From the NCBI GenBank assembly GCA_003531345.1, contig DQGZ01000236.1, positions 1-13,550 of the forward strand: a DNA stretch of 13,550 bases, read 5' to 3'. Origin of the DNA: Alphaproteobacteria bacterium (lineage in GTDB: Bacteria; Pseudomonadota; Alphaproteobacteria; Rickettsiales; UBA8987). Made by a program: the position numbers and the translations under genes. Positions 6,667-13,550 of this stretch are shown here, one piece after another (positions within the stretch are counted from its first letter, which is position 1; the number at the start of each line of letters is the position of its first letter). The notes beneath the pieces were generated by a model. That model was given only the letters and a program-made list of their open reading frames with translations, had not been told where the DNA came from and ran no database searches.

Positions 6667-7827
6667 CTACAATCTTTTATACACGTTAATAGTGAGATCG
6701 TCATTAATGGTGTTTTTACCGATGAAATCTTCAAATTTGCTATTGATAAAATTTAGCAATTCCTGTGCAGATTTGCCAGAATAACTATTCAATGATTTTG
6801 CTAATTTATACTGGTTTAAGAACTCCCCATGGTCATTTGGAGTTTCAACCAAAGCATCACTGAATATTATAAGCTGGTCATTTTTTTTGAAAGGAACTTT
6901 TATAGACTCATATCCAGAAGCGGAGCTAACTCCAACGGGAAGAAATGTTTTTTCCAATATTTCCACTTTGCCATCAGCTCTTAATATCATAGGCAGAGGA
7001 GAAGCTGCATTAGTATATTCAATATAATTTTCTTCAAAGTTAATTATACCGTAGAACATTGTTGCATACTGCCCTGCGCTTATTAGCTCACAAACTTTGC
7101 GATTAAGTTTTCTAATAAATAGATCAGGTGTTGGCAAAACCCCCATTTTACCCTGCATAAGCGTGTGTATGCGTAGCGCATTCATAGCCGAAGCCACACC
7201 ATGACCAGATATATCAACGTTGTAAATGCTCAATTCCGAGAGGGAAACCTCTTTAAATCCCCAGAAATCACCGCCAACTTCAGAACACGGGTGAAACAGG
7301 GAGGCAATATCAACTGAATAATGCGCTGAAACAGCTTTTAAATTTTCCTGATCTGGCATTATTGAGGCTTGCAGTTCAATTGCAGATTGAAGCTCCTGTT
7401 TTATCCTTCTTCTGAACAGGCTATTTTCAAGGTGAAGCACTAACCTGCTTAAAAACTCATCTTTCTGTATGGGCTTGATGACCACATCATTTACCCCTAC
7501 ATCAAAAGCCTTTGATATTTCAGCGGTGTCTGTGGCTGATGTTTGAATTATTATAGGTAGGTCTTTTGTTTCATCATTCGCTTTTATATGTTTACACAGC
7601 TCAAACCCATCCATTTCGGGCATATAAATATCAGTAACTATTATGCTGGGGTGAAGTTCTTCTATCTTTCTTAGGGCATCAACGCCGTTCACGGCAAAGA
7701 AAACATTCTCAAAACCTGCTTCATGCAGAAACTTCTGTATGATCTTAACCCCTATTTCGCTATCATCAACAATTAATATCGAAAGACTTCTTAGAATAGC
7801 ATTAGATGATAGTATATTCCTATACAT
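6667..7827 (-). CDS. response regulator with SpoIIE/PP2C-type serine phosphatase output
   Basis: This is a 386-residue two-domain signalling protein. The receiver domain (about 14-135) has the acidic pair Asp21-Asp22, phospho-acceptor Asp66 in VTDIYMPEMDGF, a Thr/Ser at 96-97 and Lys118 in VIKPIQ. A helical linker (about 136-160, RRRIKQELQSAIELQASIMP) leads to the phosphatase domain. Its metal-binding aspartates are present: Asp187 in VGGDFWGF, Asp205 in VDISGHGVASAMN, Asp324 in FSDALVE, and Asp376-Asp377 in INDDLTI. This is the RsbU/HsbR-like layout, in which phosphorylation of the receiver controls dephosphorylation of an anti-sigma antagonist or similar STAS protein. No such partner or histidine kinase is in the window. 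A TATAAT lies 12 bases before the start on the coding strand, but a good -35 is not evident. Confidence 0.92.
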   Translation of the reverse strand: MYRNILSSNAILRSLSILIVDDSEIGVKIIQKFLHEAGFENVFFAVNGVDALRKIEELHPSIIVTDIYMPEMDGFELCKHIKANDETKDLPIIIQTSATDTAEISKAFDVGVNDVVIKPIQKDEFLSRLVLHLENSLFRRRIKQELQSAIELQASIMPDQENLKAVSAHYSVDIASLFHPCSEVGGDFWGFKEVSLSELSIYNVDISGHGVASAMNALRIHTLMQGKMGVLPTPDLFIRKLNRKVCELISAGQYATMFYGIINFEENYIEYTNAASPLPMILRADGKVEILEKTFLPVGVSSASGYESIKVPFKKNDQLIIFSDALVETPNDHGEFLNQYKLAKSLNSYSGKSAQELLNFINSKFEDFIGKNTINDDLTINVYKRL

Positions 7828-7896
7828 TTACTAGTTTTGATTATAATTTATATAAATCTGGAGCAGTTAACTTAAACAAAAAAGTTAGAATATCTC

Positions 7897-7920
7897 GAAG
7901 AAGCCTACTTATACTTCTTC
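7897..7920 (-). terminator. hairpin overlapping the rpmG stop codon, weak terminator candidate
   Basis: On the minus strand, GAAGAAG (7920-7914) and CTTCTTC (7903-7897) form a perfect 7-bp stem around a 10-base loop that contains the rpmG stop codon. A run of six T (plus-strand A-run near 7880) follows about 14 bases later, too far for a standard intrinsic terminator. Confidence 0.3.
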
Positions 7921-8072
7921 TCAACAAACTTAACGTGCTTTCTTGCAACAGGGTCATATTTATTGAATTCAAGCTTTGCTTGCTGCTTTTTAGGATTTTT
8001 CTTAGCTATTTTGAAATAGCCAGTACCAGCAGTGCTTTCAAGTTTTACTAAAACTGTATTCTTTTTAGCCAT
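7905..8072 (-). CDS. rpmG: 50S ribosomal protein L33
   Basis: This 55-residue large-subunit ribosomal protein begins MAKKNTVLVKLESTAGTGYF and ends VARKHVKFVEKKYK. It matches the alphaproteobacterial L33 pattern (STA-TG-F, then KYDPVARKHV) and its usual length of 55. The frame extends 47 codons further upstream, but that part is AT-rich, unlike L33, and overlaps the divergent gene. The ATG at 8070-8072 is therefore the real start. There are no zinc-binding CxxC pairs, so this is the Cys-less form. It is transcribed alone or with the response regulator 77 bases downstream, from a promoter in the 91-base gap shared with the divergent EAL-like gene. Confidence 0.95.
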   Translation of the reverse strand: MAKKNTVLVKLESTAGTGYFKIAKKNPKKQQAKLEFNKYDPVARKHVKFVEKKYK

Positions 8073-8099
8073 TGTGTATATTTTTTTCGTTGAGGTGCG

Positions 8100-8128
8100 C
8101 TTATATATAATATAATGGTTAAATTCAA
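8100..8128 (-). promoter_or_regulatory. sigma-70-type promoter for rpmG
   Basis: Read on the minus strand, TTGAAT (8128-8123) and TATAAG (8105-8100) are 17 bases apart. The start of transcription would be near 8093, about 20 bases before the rpmG ATG. The plus strand of the same gap holds overlapping TATAAT hexamers (8106-8111 and 8111-8116) that could serve the divergent EAL-like gene, with only a poorly spaced TTGAGG at 8090-8095. The two promoters may therefore overlap. Confidence 0.5.
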
Positions 8129-8163
8129 GGGAATTTATAAAAAAGTCTAATTTAATATTATAA

Positions 8164-9363
8164 ATGAGAATTTTCAGCTCCAATATAGAGGCAAAGCTTG
8201 TTGATTTTGTCAATACTACCCGTGGCAGTGCCGAGGACTATTATGCCATGCATTTCAGGCTTTCCAAGCTAACGGAGAGTTACAAAAGTGATTTTCAGAT
8301 AAAAATAGCGGTCAATATACTAAATGAGCTGTTCAGGGAAGAGCAGGGGGATATTTTAAGAGCTGATAACCTTGATATTTTCCTTTTATATAAGGGTAAT
8401 GATAGAAACCTTGTAAACAAAGCCATTTTTCAGCTGCGCTATTTGTTTTTTGATGATCCTCTGGCAACTACCCCTGATGGCAAGGAAAATAAAGAGTTCT
8501 GTGAAATATATGACATTAATTTCCAGTGGCAGGGTTTTTCAGTGCTTGCCAATAAAATAATGACGGAGTCGATACAGAAGGCAATCGGTAAGAGTGATTT
8601 TCTTGAGCAGATGCCAGTAATTTCAGCTAAATCACTGGTTGATCTGGAAAAGGAGATAGAAGAAACTAGACTGGATAAGTCCATCAGAAAACAGTCGATA
8701 TGCACTATTAGGGATATTAAATCTCCTAAACCCTTGTTTCATGAGATATATATCAATATTCCGTCGCTTCAGTCGCAGATGAAGTCTAATTTCAAGATAA
8801 CTGGCAATAAATGGCTTTTTTTATACATTACCCAGAAGCTCGATGAAAAGGTAATAGAAACAATATCCGTTAATCCTGAGCAGTTCCTTTACATGCCAAT
8901 AAGCCTTAATTTGAACTTGAGTACCGTGCTCTCGCCTGATTTTACGGAGTTTTCTGAAATAGCGAAAGACTTCAAATGTCAGATATTCATTGAGCTTTCC
9001 GTAACAGATATATTCTCAGATATTTCAACTTTCTTCAAAGTGCGCGATATATGCCAGAAAAGGGAGCATAAAATATGCCTTGATGGGCTTAACAATGACG
9101 CTTTTATTCAGGTAAGTCGTAAAAACCTTGGGTTTGATATGGCGAAGCTACAGTGGAATGCTGATATGAAGTCAGACCTTGAATTAAAGAATGAAAATCG
9201 TCTGCTTAAAGAAGCCATTGATAATTGTGGTGCAAACAGGTTGATATTATGTCGCTGTGATGACATTCATGCCATAGAATATGGTCATGCTTTGGGAATT
9301 AACTTGTTTCAAGGCAGATATCCTGATAGAATACTATATCCGCATAATAAAATTATAAATTAG
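8164..9363 (+). CDS. degenerate EAL-domain protein, probably catalytically inactive
   Basis: This is a 399-residue soluble protein. The N-terminal part (about 20-120: AMHFRLSKLTESYKSDFQIK, then DNLDIFLLYKG and LRYLFFDDPL) resembles an uncharacterised region found ahead of EAL-like domains in alphaproteobacteria. The C-terminal part (about 175-395) follows the EAL phosphodiesterase fold: LNLNLSTVLSPDF, FIELSVTDIF, AKLQW with Lys328, and a closing GHALGINLFQGRY with Gln383. Catalytic signatures are broken: the EAL position reads HEIYI, the usual DDFG is replaced around LDGLNND (Asp307), and the late acidic motif reads CRCDD. Hydrolysis of c-di-GMP is therefore unlikely; a binding or scaffold role is inferred. 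ATG 8164 has no Shine-Dalgarno. The GGDEF-like gene follows 30 bases later across a perfect palindrome. Confidence 0.75.
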   Translation: MRIFSSNIEAKLVDFVNTTRGSAEDYYAMHFRLSKLTESYKSDFQIKIAVNILNELFREEQGDILRADNLDIFLLYKGNDRNLVNKAIFQLRYLFFDDPLATTPDGKENKEFCEIYDINFQWQGFSVLANKIMTESIQKAIGKSDFLEQMPVISAKSLVDLEKEIEETRLDKSIRKQSICTIRDIKSPKPLFHEIYINIPSLQSQMKSNFKITGNKWLFLYITQKLDEKVIETISVNPEQFLYMPISLNLNLSTVLSPDFTEFSEIAKDFKCQIFIELSVTDIFSDISTFFKVRDICQKREHKICLDGLNNDAFIQVSRKNLGFDMAKLQWNADMKSDLELKNENRLLKEAIDNCGANRLILCRCDDIHAIEYGHALGINLFQGRYPDRILYPHNKIIN

Positions 9364-9386
9364 TAGCTAGTAGCTACTAGCTACTA
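9361..9386. repeat. perfect 26-bp palindrome between EAL-like and GGDEF-like genes
   Basis: The half-site TAGTAGCTAGTAG (9361-9373) is followed with no spacer by its exact reverse complement CTACTAGCTACTA (9374-9386). The left half is also two 7-base TAGTAGC units partly overlapping the centre. It begins with the stop codon TAG of the EAL-like gene and ends 7 bases before the ATG of the GGDEF-like gene. In RNA it can fold as an 11-bp stem with an AGCU loop where a ribosome-binding site would normally be. It is followed by AAATAAA, not a T-run, so it is not a standard terminator. Confidence 0.85.
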
Positions 9387-9393
9387 AAATAAA

Positions 9394-10269
9394 ATGTATC
9401 TGAGAAAGGGAAATTTACAGTTTTTGGTAACGCAGGATAATAATTCCAGGTCCTTATCTATTGATAGTTTTAGAAAGGTTGTGGATGATAGGCGCAATGG
9501 TGATTATTTCGGTTTTGATGAGGCTGACCTGAAAGGTGTTGATTTTAAAAGGTTCCTCCCGTCTGATATAATTGAATTGATTGATGACAATGTTGAGTTC
9601 AGCATGGAGGGGAATGATTTGAAGGAAGTTCTCTCCAAGATAATTCATTTTAAAGTAGTTACAAAAGAAAATAAATTAATAGAGATGAATGTATCAGCGG
9701 AGCGTGAAATATCAGACCTTGAAAACCTTAAATTTCGTATAATACTTGAGCCAAAAATTCATTTGCAGGAAAAGATAAAATCAATACTTGAATCGATCTC
9801 TTCAGTGCAGGAGGTGATTAATGAGCATACGGGGCTAATAAATGAGAGTAGCTTTATTGAAGTTCTGGATGAGGTGATGGACTTTCTCTATGACTCAAAA
9901 ATAGAAGGTGTGCTTGCTGTTATAACGCTGGAAGGGTTTCCCAATTTTAGGATGGAAAATGGCAAGGAAAATGCCGATGAAATGCTTCTTGAGATAGGGA
10001 AAATTATAAAAAACAATTTCAGGGTGCGCGATGTAATTGGCTATCTGGGTTTTGGTAAGTTTGCGGTTCTAATGGTAAAAACTTTTGAGGATGAAGCTAT
10101 GCCACCTATAAAAAGGCTTGAGTCTTCACTGCAAAAAAACGGTTTGTTGAATAACAGGCTTACTTTCAATGCAAGGTTCAAATTGCTTGACCTTAGCCTT
10201 GATGCAAAGGAAGAGCTTGAGAATATCAAAAATAAAAAAATTGACTATTCAATGTCAGGTAATGATTGA
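9394..10269 (+). CDS. degenerate GGDEF-domain protein (signature GFGKF) with PAS-like N-terminus
   Basis: This is a 291-residue soluble protein. Residues about 20-125 look PAS-like (GFDEADLKGVDFKRFLPSDI and a closing FRIILEP). A short linker leads to a GGDEF-type domain (about 145-275): HTGLINESSFIEVLDEVMDF, then VLAVITLEGFPNF, and RVRDVIGYLGFGKFAVLM. The signature loop at 219-223 is GFGKF, not GGDEF, so both the second Gly and the acidic pair needed for GTP and metal binding are lost. Diguanylate cyclase activity is very unlikely. It may act as a sensor or protein-binding module together with the degenerate EAL-like protein encoded just upstream. No Shine-Dalgarno precedes ATG 9394; its leader is the 26-bp palindrome plus 7 A/T bases. 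The TGA at 10267-10269 is 8 bases before the next gene start. Confidence 0.75.
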   Translation: MYLRKGNLQFLVTQDNNSRSLSIDSFRKVVDDRRNGDYFGFDEADLKGVDFKRFLPSDIIELIDDNVEFSMEGNDLKEVLSKIIHFKVVTKENKLIEMNVSAEREISDLENLKFRIILEPKIHLQEKIKSILESISSVQEVINEHTGLINESSFIEVLDEVMDFLYDSKIEGVLAVITLEGFPNFRMENGKENADEMLLEIGKIIKNNFRVRDVIGYLGFGKFAVLMVKTFEDEAMPPIKRLESSLQKNGLLNNRLTFNARFKLLDLSLDAKEELENIKNKKIDYSMSGND

Positions 10270-10277
10270 GGTGGGAA

Positions 10278-10835
10278 ATGCTGTTTGGCTTGTTTAGTAA
10301 AAAATCAAAAAATAATTCAGATAACGCAAAGGACTATTTTGGTAATCCAAAATCTGGTGGCTATCAAAGTGCTGATAAAATATTCAGGATGGCAGCTATT
10401 TTGATAATAGTTTATATTTTTTACTCATCATACCAGTCAGATAAAACACTGTTGCACGGCGCTGCTGTACCTGCTGAAAAATCCATAGCTGATGAAGCGG
10501 AGGCAAAATATACCGAGCAGGAGATACAGGCAAAAGTTGAAGCTGCATTCTTAAAAATGAAGAGAACACCAGAGTTTAAAAAGATTTCTGATTTTATAAA
10601 AATGACAGAAGGAAAATTCACTAGTTCGGAAGTTAGCCTTCTTGAATCTGCTGATGGCTATATAATATATATTCCTAATGATAAATTATCAGAACTTAAT
10701 GATGCAAAAAAATTTAAATCCACGTCTAAAGATTATGATTTTGAAATTTCTGTCTCAAAATCCTCCAGTGAAAATCATTTGGAAGTGGAGGGGCGTGATA
10801 AAAATGTCAGTGATAGTGTAAAAAGGCAACGCTAA
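10278..10835 (+). CDS. small single-pass membrane protein of unknown function
   Basis: This is a 185-residue protein. The frame extends 4 codons back to a TTG at 10266, but ATG 10278 is preferred because a good Shine-Dalgarno (GAGGTGGGA, 10268-10276) lies directly before it and overlaps the stop of the GGDEF-like gene. The first 34 residues are polar and basic (LFSKKSKNNSDNAKDYFG), followed by one membrane helix at about 35-51 (IFRMAAILIIVYIFYSS). The positive residues before the helix suggest the N-terminus is inside and the C-terminal 130 residues periplasmic. That part starts with a helical Ala/Glu-rich stretch (DEAEAKYTEQEIQAKVEAAF) and ends in a charged tail. I do not recognise the family. 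Tight coupling to the two signalling genes and the flagellin downstream suggests, but does not show, a link to motility or envelope signalling. Confidence 0.7.
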   Translation: MLFGLFSKKSKNNSDNAKDYFGNPKSGGYQSADKIFRMAAILIIVYIFYSSYQSDKTLLHGAAVPAEKSIADEAEAKYTEQEIQAKVEAAFLKMKRTPEFKKISDFIKMTEGKFTSSEVSLLESADGYIIYIPNDKLSELNDAKKFKSTSKDYDFEISVSKSSSENHLEVEGRDKNVSDSVKRQR

Positions 10836-10935
10836 AAAACCCAGCTTTTCCAAGCATCTTGGGCGTAGTCAATATTGAAAACACCAAATTGTTCAAATTT
10901 TAAATTTTTTTTATTTAAAAATGAATTGAAACCTT

Positions 10936-10964
10936 TTGGTGGTCTTAAAACTTTATGTTATAAA
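10936..10964 (+). promoter_or_regulatory. candidate promoter upstream of flagellin
   Basis: TTGGTG (10936-10941) and TATAAA (10959-10964) are 17 bases apart, placing transcription start near 10971 and leaving an untranslated leader of about 53 bases. Upstream lies a very AT-rich stretch with long T and A runs (10894-10931) that could act as an UP element. I found no convincing sigma-54 (TGGCAC-N5-TTGC) or sigma-28 site in the 188-base gap. This is a consensus match only. Confidence 0.35.
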
Positions 10965-11012
10965 TGTCCTTGTGCGCAATTAGTGCATATTTTTAATTTA
11001 ACAATTCCAAGT

Positions 11013-11018
11013 AGGAGG
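11013..11018 (+). promoter_or_regulatory. strong Shine-Dalgarno of flagellin
   Basis: A perfect AGGAGG lies 5 bases before the flagellin ATG at 11024. It is the strongest ribosome-binding site in the window and fixes the start. Most other genes here have weak sites or none, consistent with high flagellin output. Confidence 0.85.
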
Positions 11019-11023
11019 ATTCT

Positions 11024-13550
11024 ATGGTGGGTATTAACTCAAATCTGGCGGCCGCATCGGCAACCAGAAATCTCGGTTCTGCAAATACAATCGTGCAGGA
11101 CTCAATCTCAAGGCTATCTAGCGGTAATCGTATAGTAAAAGCATCTGATGATGTAGCAGGTCTAGCAATTGGTACTGCTATTAAGTCAGCTGTTACTACA
11201 TTACAGGTTGCACTTCTGAACACTCAGCAGGCTAACTCAGTATTGTCGATTGCTGACGGAGCATTGGCTCAGGTTAGTGATATCTTGTCTCGTCAGAAAG
11301 CACTTGCAACGCAAGCAAACTCAGGTTCATTAGGTACAACAGAACGTGGTTACCTAAATCAGGAGTTCGTTTCTCTAACCGCTGAGATTGACCGTATCGT
11401 TGGTTCAACTTCATTCAACGGTATTACTTTATTAAATGGTTCAATTGCTGGTAATGCAACTACTACAGTTGCTGGCCCTGCTGCTACAACAACTACAACT
11501 GAAGAAGGCGCAGTGCCTGCTGATGTTGCGTTAGGCAGTACAGTTTCTGCATACACAGCTGTTGGCACTTATGACTACACTGGCGCTACAATACTTTCGG
11601 ATGGTGATATTACTGTTAGCCTTGCTTCTTTCGCTGATACAGCTTTCCAGGGTGATTTATCGGGCTTGACTATCACAGCTTATGGTTTTGATGAAAACGG
11701 AATTAGTCCTGAAGATGTTATCTTTGAAACTCAGATCAATGGTGATACCTATAGAACTGGTGTTATTACAGCTGCTGGCGATGGTGGTAACTTAGCTGCA
11801 CAAAACTTAGACTTTGTAAAAGTTGGTGGTGGCTCTACTTTCAGGATAACTCTGAATGGTACTATTACTGGTGCTATCAACACATCAGGTACGGCTGCAA
11901 CATTTGCAAACGAACTTGAAACTGCAATCTCTTCAATCAGTGTGTTCCAAACTAGGGCTGTAACTGGCGCTTCTGGTGCAACTATCAGGTCTGATGATTT
12001 TGATATTGCAACTGCAACTACATTTGGTGAAATTGGTACATCTACTGCTGGCTTTACTGTTACTGCTGGTTCTGGTGGTGGTGAATCAACTATCAGTGTT
12101 ACAATCAATGGCAGAGTATTCAATGTTGCGGATCCTGCTGCTGGTGGTGATGATCAGTTCGCTGCTGGTTCTGACACTCTTATCCTTTACGGTAGGGATG
12201 CATTAGGTGATCTGAACAATGAAAGGTTAACAATAGCTTCTGGTTCATTAACTGGAACTTTTGACTTAACTGATGCAGGTGATGTTGCTGATCTTGCTAC
12301 TGCGCTTAATGAATTCTTCGGTATTGAGATAACTGAAGCTTCAACATCTACTGTTAATGCTTACTCGCCTGTAAATGCTATAACTGGAAGTAATGTAACT
12401 TCTATTGATGTTGCTAGCTTTAATGATGCAACTTATCAATCTGAAGGCTTTGGTACTTTTGCTGTAGCCCAGTTTCAGGAGAATGGCTCTAATGCTGAAA
12501 ACGTAACCTTTACAACAACTTTAGGTGATAAAACTTATACGGCTTCACTTGTTGCTTCTGGTAATGGTGGTGCTTTCTCTGCTCAAACTATAACTTTCAC
12601 CGCGACTGATGGTTCTGGTTCGTCGTTTGATGTAGGTATTGCTGCAAGTGGCACAATAGGAACTATTAACACTAGCGCTTTAGCTGATACTGTTGCTGAA
12701 AATATTACTGCTGGCCTTGCTAGTGTTGATATTTATTCAACTAGGGTTTTAAGCTCTGTTAATGTTTCTTCAATTACCAACACAGTTCTTGAAGGTTTAG
12801 GGGCTTCTTCAGTTACTATCAAGTCTAACCAGTTTGACACTACTAACAATGACTTCGGTGATGTTGGTTCGTTTTCTGGTGTTGCGGGTGCTGGTTCATT
12901 GAATACACTTTCAGTAGTGATCAATGGTACAACTTTCAACGCTAATGACCTTGGTGGTGATAATGATACCTTATCTTCAGCTGATACTAATATTACCTTA
13001 ATTGGTCGTGATGCTGCAGGTAATGCAACGGGTGAAGAGATTAAGATCAGTTTAACTGGCTTAACTGGTTCAATTGACCTTACTAACCAGGATGAAATAG
13101 ATTCACTTGTAAATGCACTGAATGATTATTTTGGTGTAAGTGGTGAAGCTGGTTCTGGCGGTTTATCATTCCAAGTTGGTGCTTCCATTACTGACAAGAT
13201 TGCAATATCAATAAATTCAGTTGCAACAACTACTATCTACAAAAATGATAGTAATGTTTATACTGCCCTTTCAATTGATACTCAGGAAAATGCGCAAACA
13301 GCAATTGGCGTACTTGACAATGCAATATCTTCGGTGATCGCTCGTCGTGCTGATATTGGTGCAGCTCAATCAAGGTTCAACTTCGCTTCGAACAATATTG
13401 AGATATCAATATCTAACCAGGATGCTGCAAGGGGTAGTTTCCTTGATGCTGATATAGCAAATGAGTCTACTCTGTTTGCTTCTGCTCAGGTTAAGTTACA
13501 GGCTTCAGTGTCTGTACTTGCTCAGGCGAATGCACTTCCGAGGAACTTAC
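11024..13550 (+). CDS. flagellin, very long, 3' end just outside the window
   Basis: This is the structural subunit of the flagellar filament. The frame is open for 842 codons and runs off the end without a stop. The conserved N-terminal D0/D1 region is clear (GINSNLAASATRNL, SISRLSSGNRIVKASDDVAG, then TQQANSVLSIADGALAQVSD and FNGITLLNG, to about residue 140). The matching C-terminal D1/D0 region is present at about 750-842 (IGVLDNAISSVIARRADIGA, SRFNFASNNIEISISNQDAA, ADIANEST, then SVLAQANALPRNL). Flagellins normally end a few residues after this point, so nearly all of it is visible. The central 600 residues are Thr/Ser/Gly/Asn-rich and form an expanded variable domain containing a tandem duplication. 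Many alphaproteobacterial flagellins are 270-500 residues, so this is unusually large. Codons favour GCT, ACT and GGT, as expected for high expression. Confidence 0.95.
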   Translation, partial: MVGINSNLAAASATRNLGSANTIVQDSISRLSSGNRIVKASDDVAGLAIGTAIKSAVTTLQVALLNTQQANSVLSIADGALAQVSDILSRQKALATQANSGSLGTTERGYLNQEFVSLTAEIDRIVGSTSFNGITLLNGSIAGNATTTVAGPAATTTTTEEGAVPADVALGSTVSAYTAVGTYDYTGATILSDGDITVSLASFADTAFQGDLSGLTITAYGFDENGISPEDVIFETQINGDTYRTGVITAAGDGGNLAAQNLDFVKVGGGSTFRITLNGTITGAINTSGTAATFANELETAISSISVFQTRAVTGASGATIRSDDFDIATATTFGEIGTSTAGFTVTAGSGGGESTISVTINGRVFNVADPAAGGDDQFAAGSDTLILYGRDALGDLNNERLTIASGSLTGTFDLTDAGDVADLATALNEFFGIEITEASTSTVNAYSPVNAITGSNVTSIDVASFNDATYQSEGFGTFAVAQFQENGSNAENVTFTTTLGDKTYTASLVASGNGGAFSAQTITFTATDGSGSSFDVGIAASGTIGTINTSALADTVAENITAGLASVDIYSTRVLSSVNVSSITNTVLEGLGASSVTIKSNQFDTTNNDFGDVGSFSGVAGAGSLNTLSVVINGTTFNANDLGGDNDTLSSADTNITLIGRDAAGNATGEEIKISLTGLTGSIDLTNQDEIDSLVNALNDYFGVSGEAGSGGLSFQVGASITDKIAISINSVATTTIYKNDSNVYTALSIDTQENAQTAIGVLDNAISSVIARRADIGAAQSRFNFASNNIEISISNQDAARGSFLDADIANESTLFASAQVKLQASVSVLAQANALPRNL
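11624..12325 (+). repeat. flagellin internal repeat, copy 1
   Basis: The encoded unit begins ASFADTAFQGDL, passes through FQTRAVTGASGATIRSDDFD, TTFGEIG and ISVTINGRVFN, then LILYGRDALGD and LTGTFDLTDAGDV, and ends ALNEFFGI. Each block has a counterpart in the same order about 789 to 813 bases later (see copy 2). The copies are alike in protein but clearly diverged in DNA, so the duplication is old. Confidence 0.75.
12413..13138 (+). repeat. flagellin internal repeat, copy 2
   Basis: The encoded unit begins ASFNDATYQSEG, then YSTRVL, ASSVTIKSNQFD, NDFGDVGSF, LSVVINGTTFN, ITLIGRDAAGN, LTGSIDLTNQDEI, and ends ALNDYFGV. The offset from copy 1 is 789 bases in the first half and 813 at the end, so copy 2 carries a net insertion of about 8 codons in its second half. 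Confidence 0.75.

Noticed and set aside
8073..8213. 47-codon N-terminal extension of rpmG on the minus strand
   Set aside because: L33 is 55 residues and starts at MAKKNTVLVK. The extension is AT-rich, unlike L33, and overlaps the divergent gene and the likely rpmG promoter.
10850..10862. Short hairpin CCAAG-CAT-CTTGG after the membrane-protein gene
   Set aside because: Five base pairs with a 3-base loop and no T-run afterwards; not a credible terminator.
10875..11135. Plus-strand 86-codon ORF overlapping the flagellin start
   Set aside because: It spans the flagellin promoter, the strong Shine-Dalgarno and the first flagellin codons in another frame, and has no ribosome-binding site or family likeness.
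11749..12123. Minus-strand ORFs across the flagellin gene (also near 11359-11568 and 12733-12939)
   Set aside because: These are antisense shadows of the flagellin reading frame, rich in Val and Pro because they mirror Gly/Thr/Asn codons. They have no start signals and no family resemblance.

Overview
The window is an AT-rich stretch (roughly 37% G+C by eye) of what looks like a flagellated alphaproteobacterial chromosome. RdgB, FtsY, ribosomal protein L33 and the degenerate EAL-type protein all read as alphaproteobacterial. FtsY is the short form without an acidic N-terminal domain, reminiscent of Rickettsiales and other AT-rich alphaproteobacterial lineages. I cannot place the organism more precisely than that. 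Genes are densely packed with short gaps, and most starts lack a strong Shine-Dalgarno. The flagellin and the membrane protein just upstream of it are the clear exceptions.

Layout. 3-356: the 3' end of an unrecognised gene with two cysteines. 529-1305: a type IV prepilin-like protein. 1324-4166: a tight housekeeping run rdgB-ftsY-rarA (nucleotide-pool sanitation, SRP receptor, replication-fork maintenance), followed by an MscS-type mechanosensitive channel (4253-5209) with a possible 29-codon ORF in between. 5270-5433: a promoter and a solitary tRNA-Ile(GAT). 5548-8072 is on the minus strand: an aldo/keto reductase of the Tas type, a response regulator with a SpoIIE/PP2C phosphatase output, and rpmG (L33). 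From 8164 the plus strand resumes with an apparent three-gene operon: an EAL-like protein lacking catalytic motifs, a GGDEF-like protein whose signature is GFGKF, and a small single-pass membrane protein. After a 188-base regulatory gap comes a very long flagellin (11024 to beyond the window end). It is open for all 842 visible codons and apparently lacks only its last few residues.

How it fits together. The right half looks like a signalling and motility neighbourhood: a phosphatase-output response regulator, two proteins with c-di-GMP-type folds that probably cannot make or break c-di-GMP, a membrane protein and flagellin. The functional link is inferred from position only.

Most notable points: a large tandem duplication inside the flagellin variable region; a perfect 26-bp palindrome in the EAL-like/GGDEF-like gap; a RarA that reads like the Bacteroidota version inside an otherwise alphaproteobacterial gene run; and a stand-alone tRNA-Ile(GAT) with a U-U mismatch in the T stem. 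I see no CRISPR array, transposon, prophage, toxin-antitoxin pair or defence system, and nothing I would call a wholly new system.
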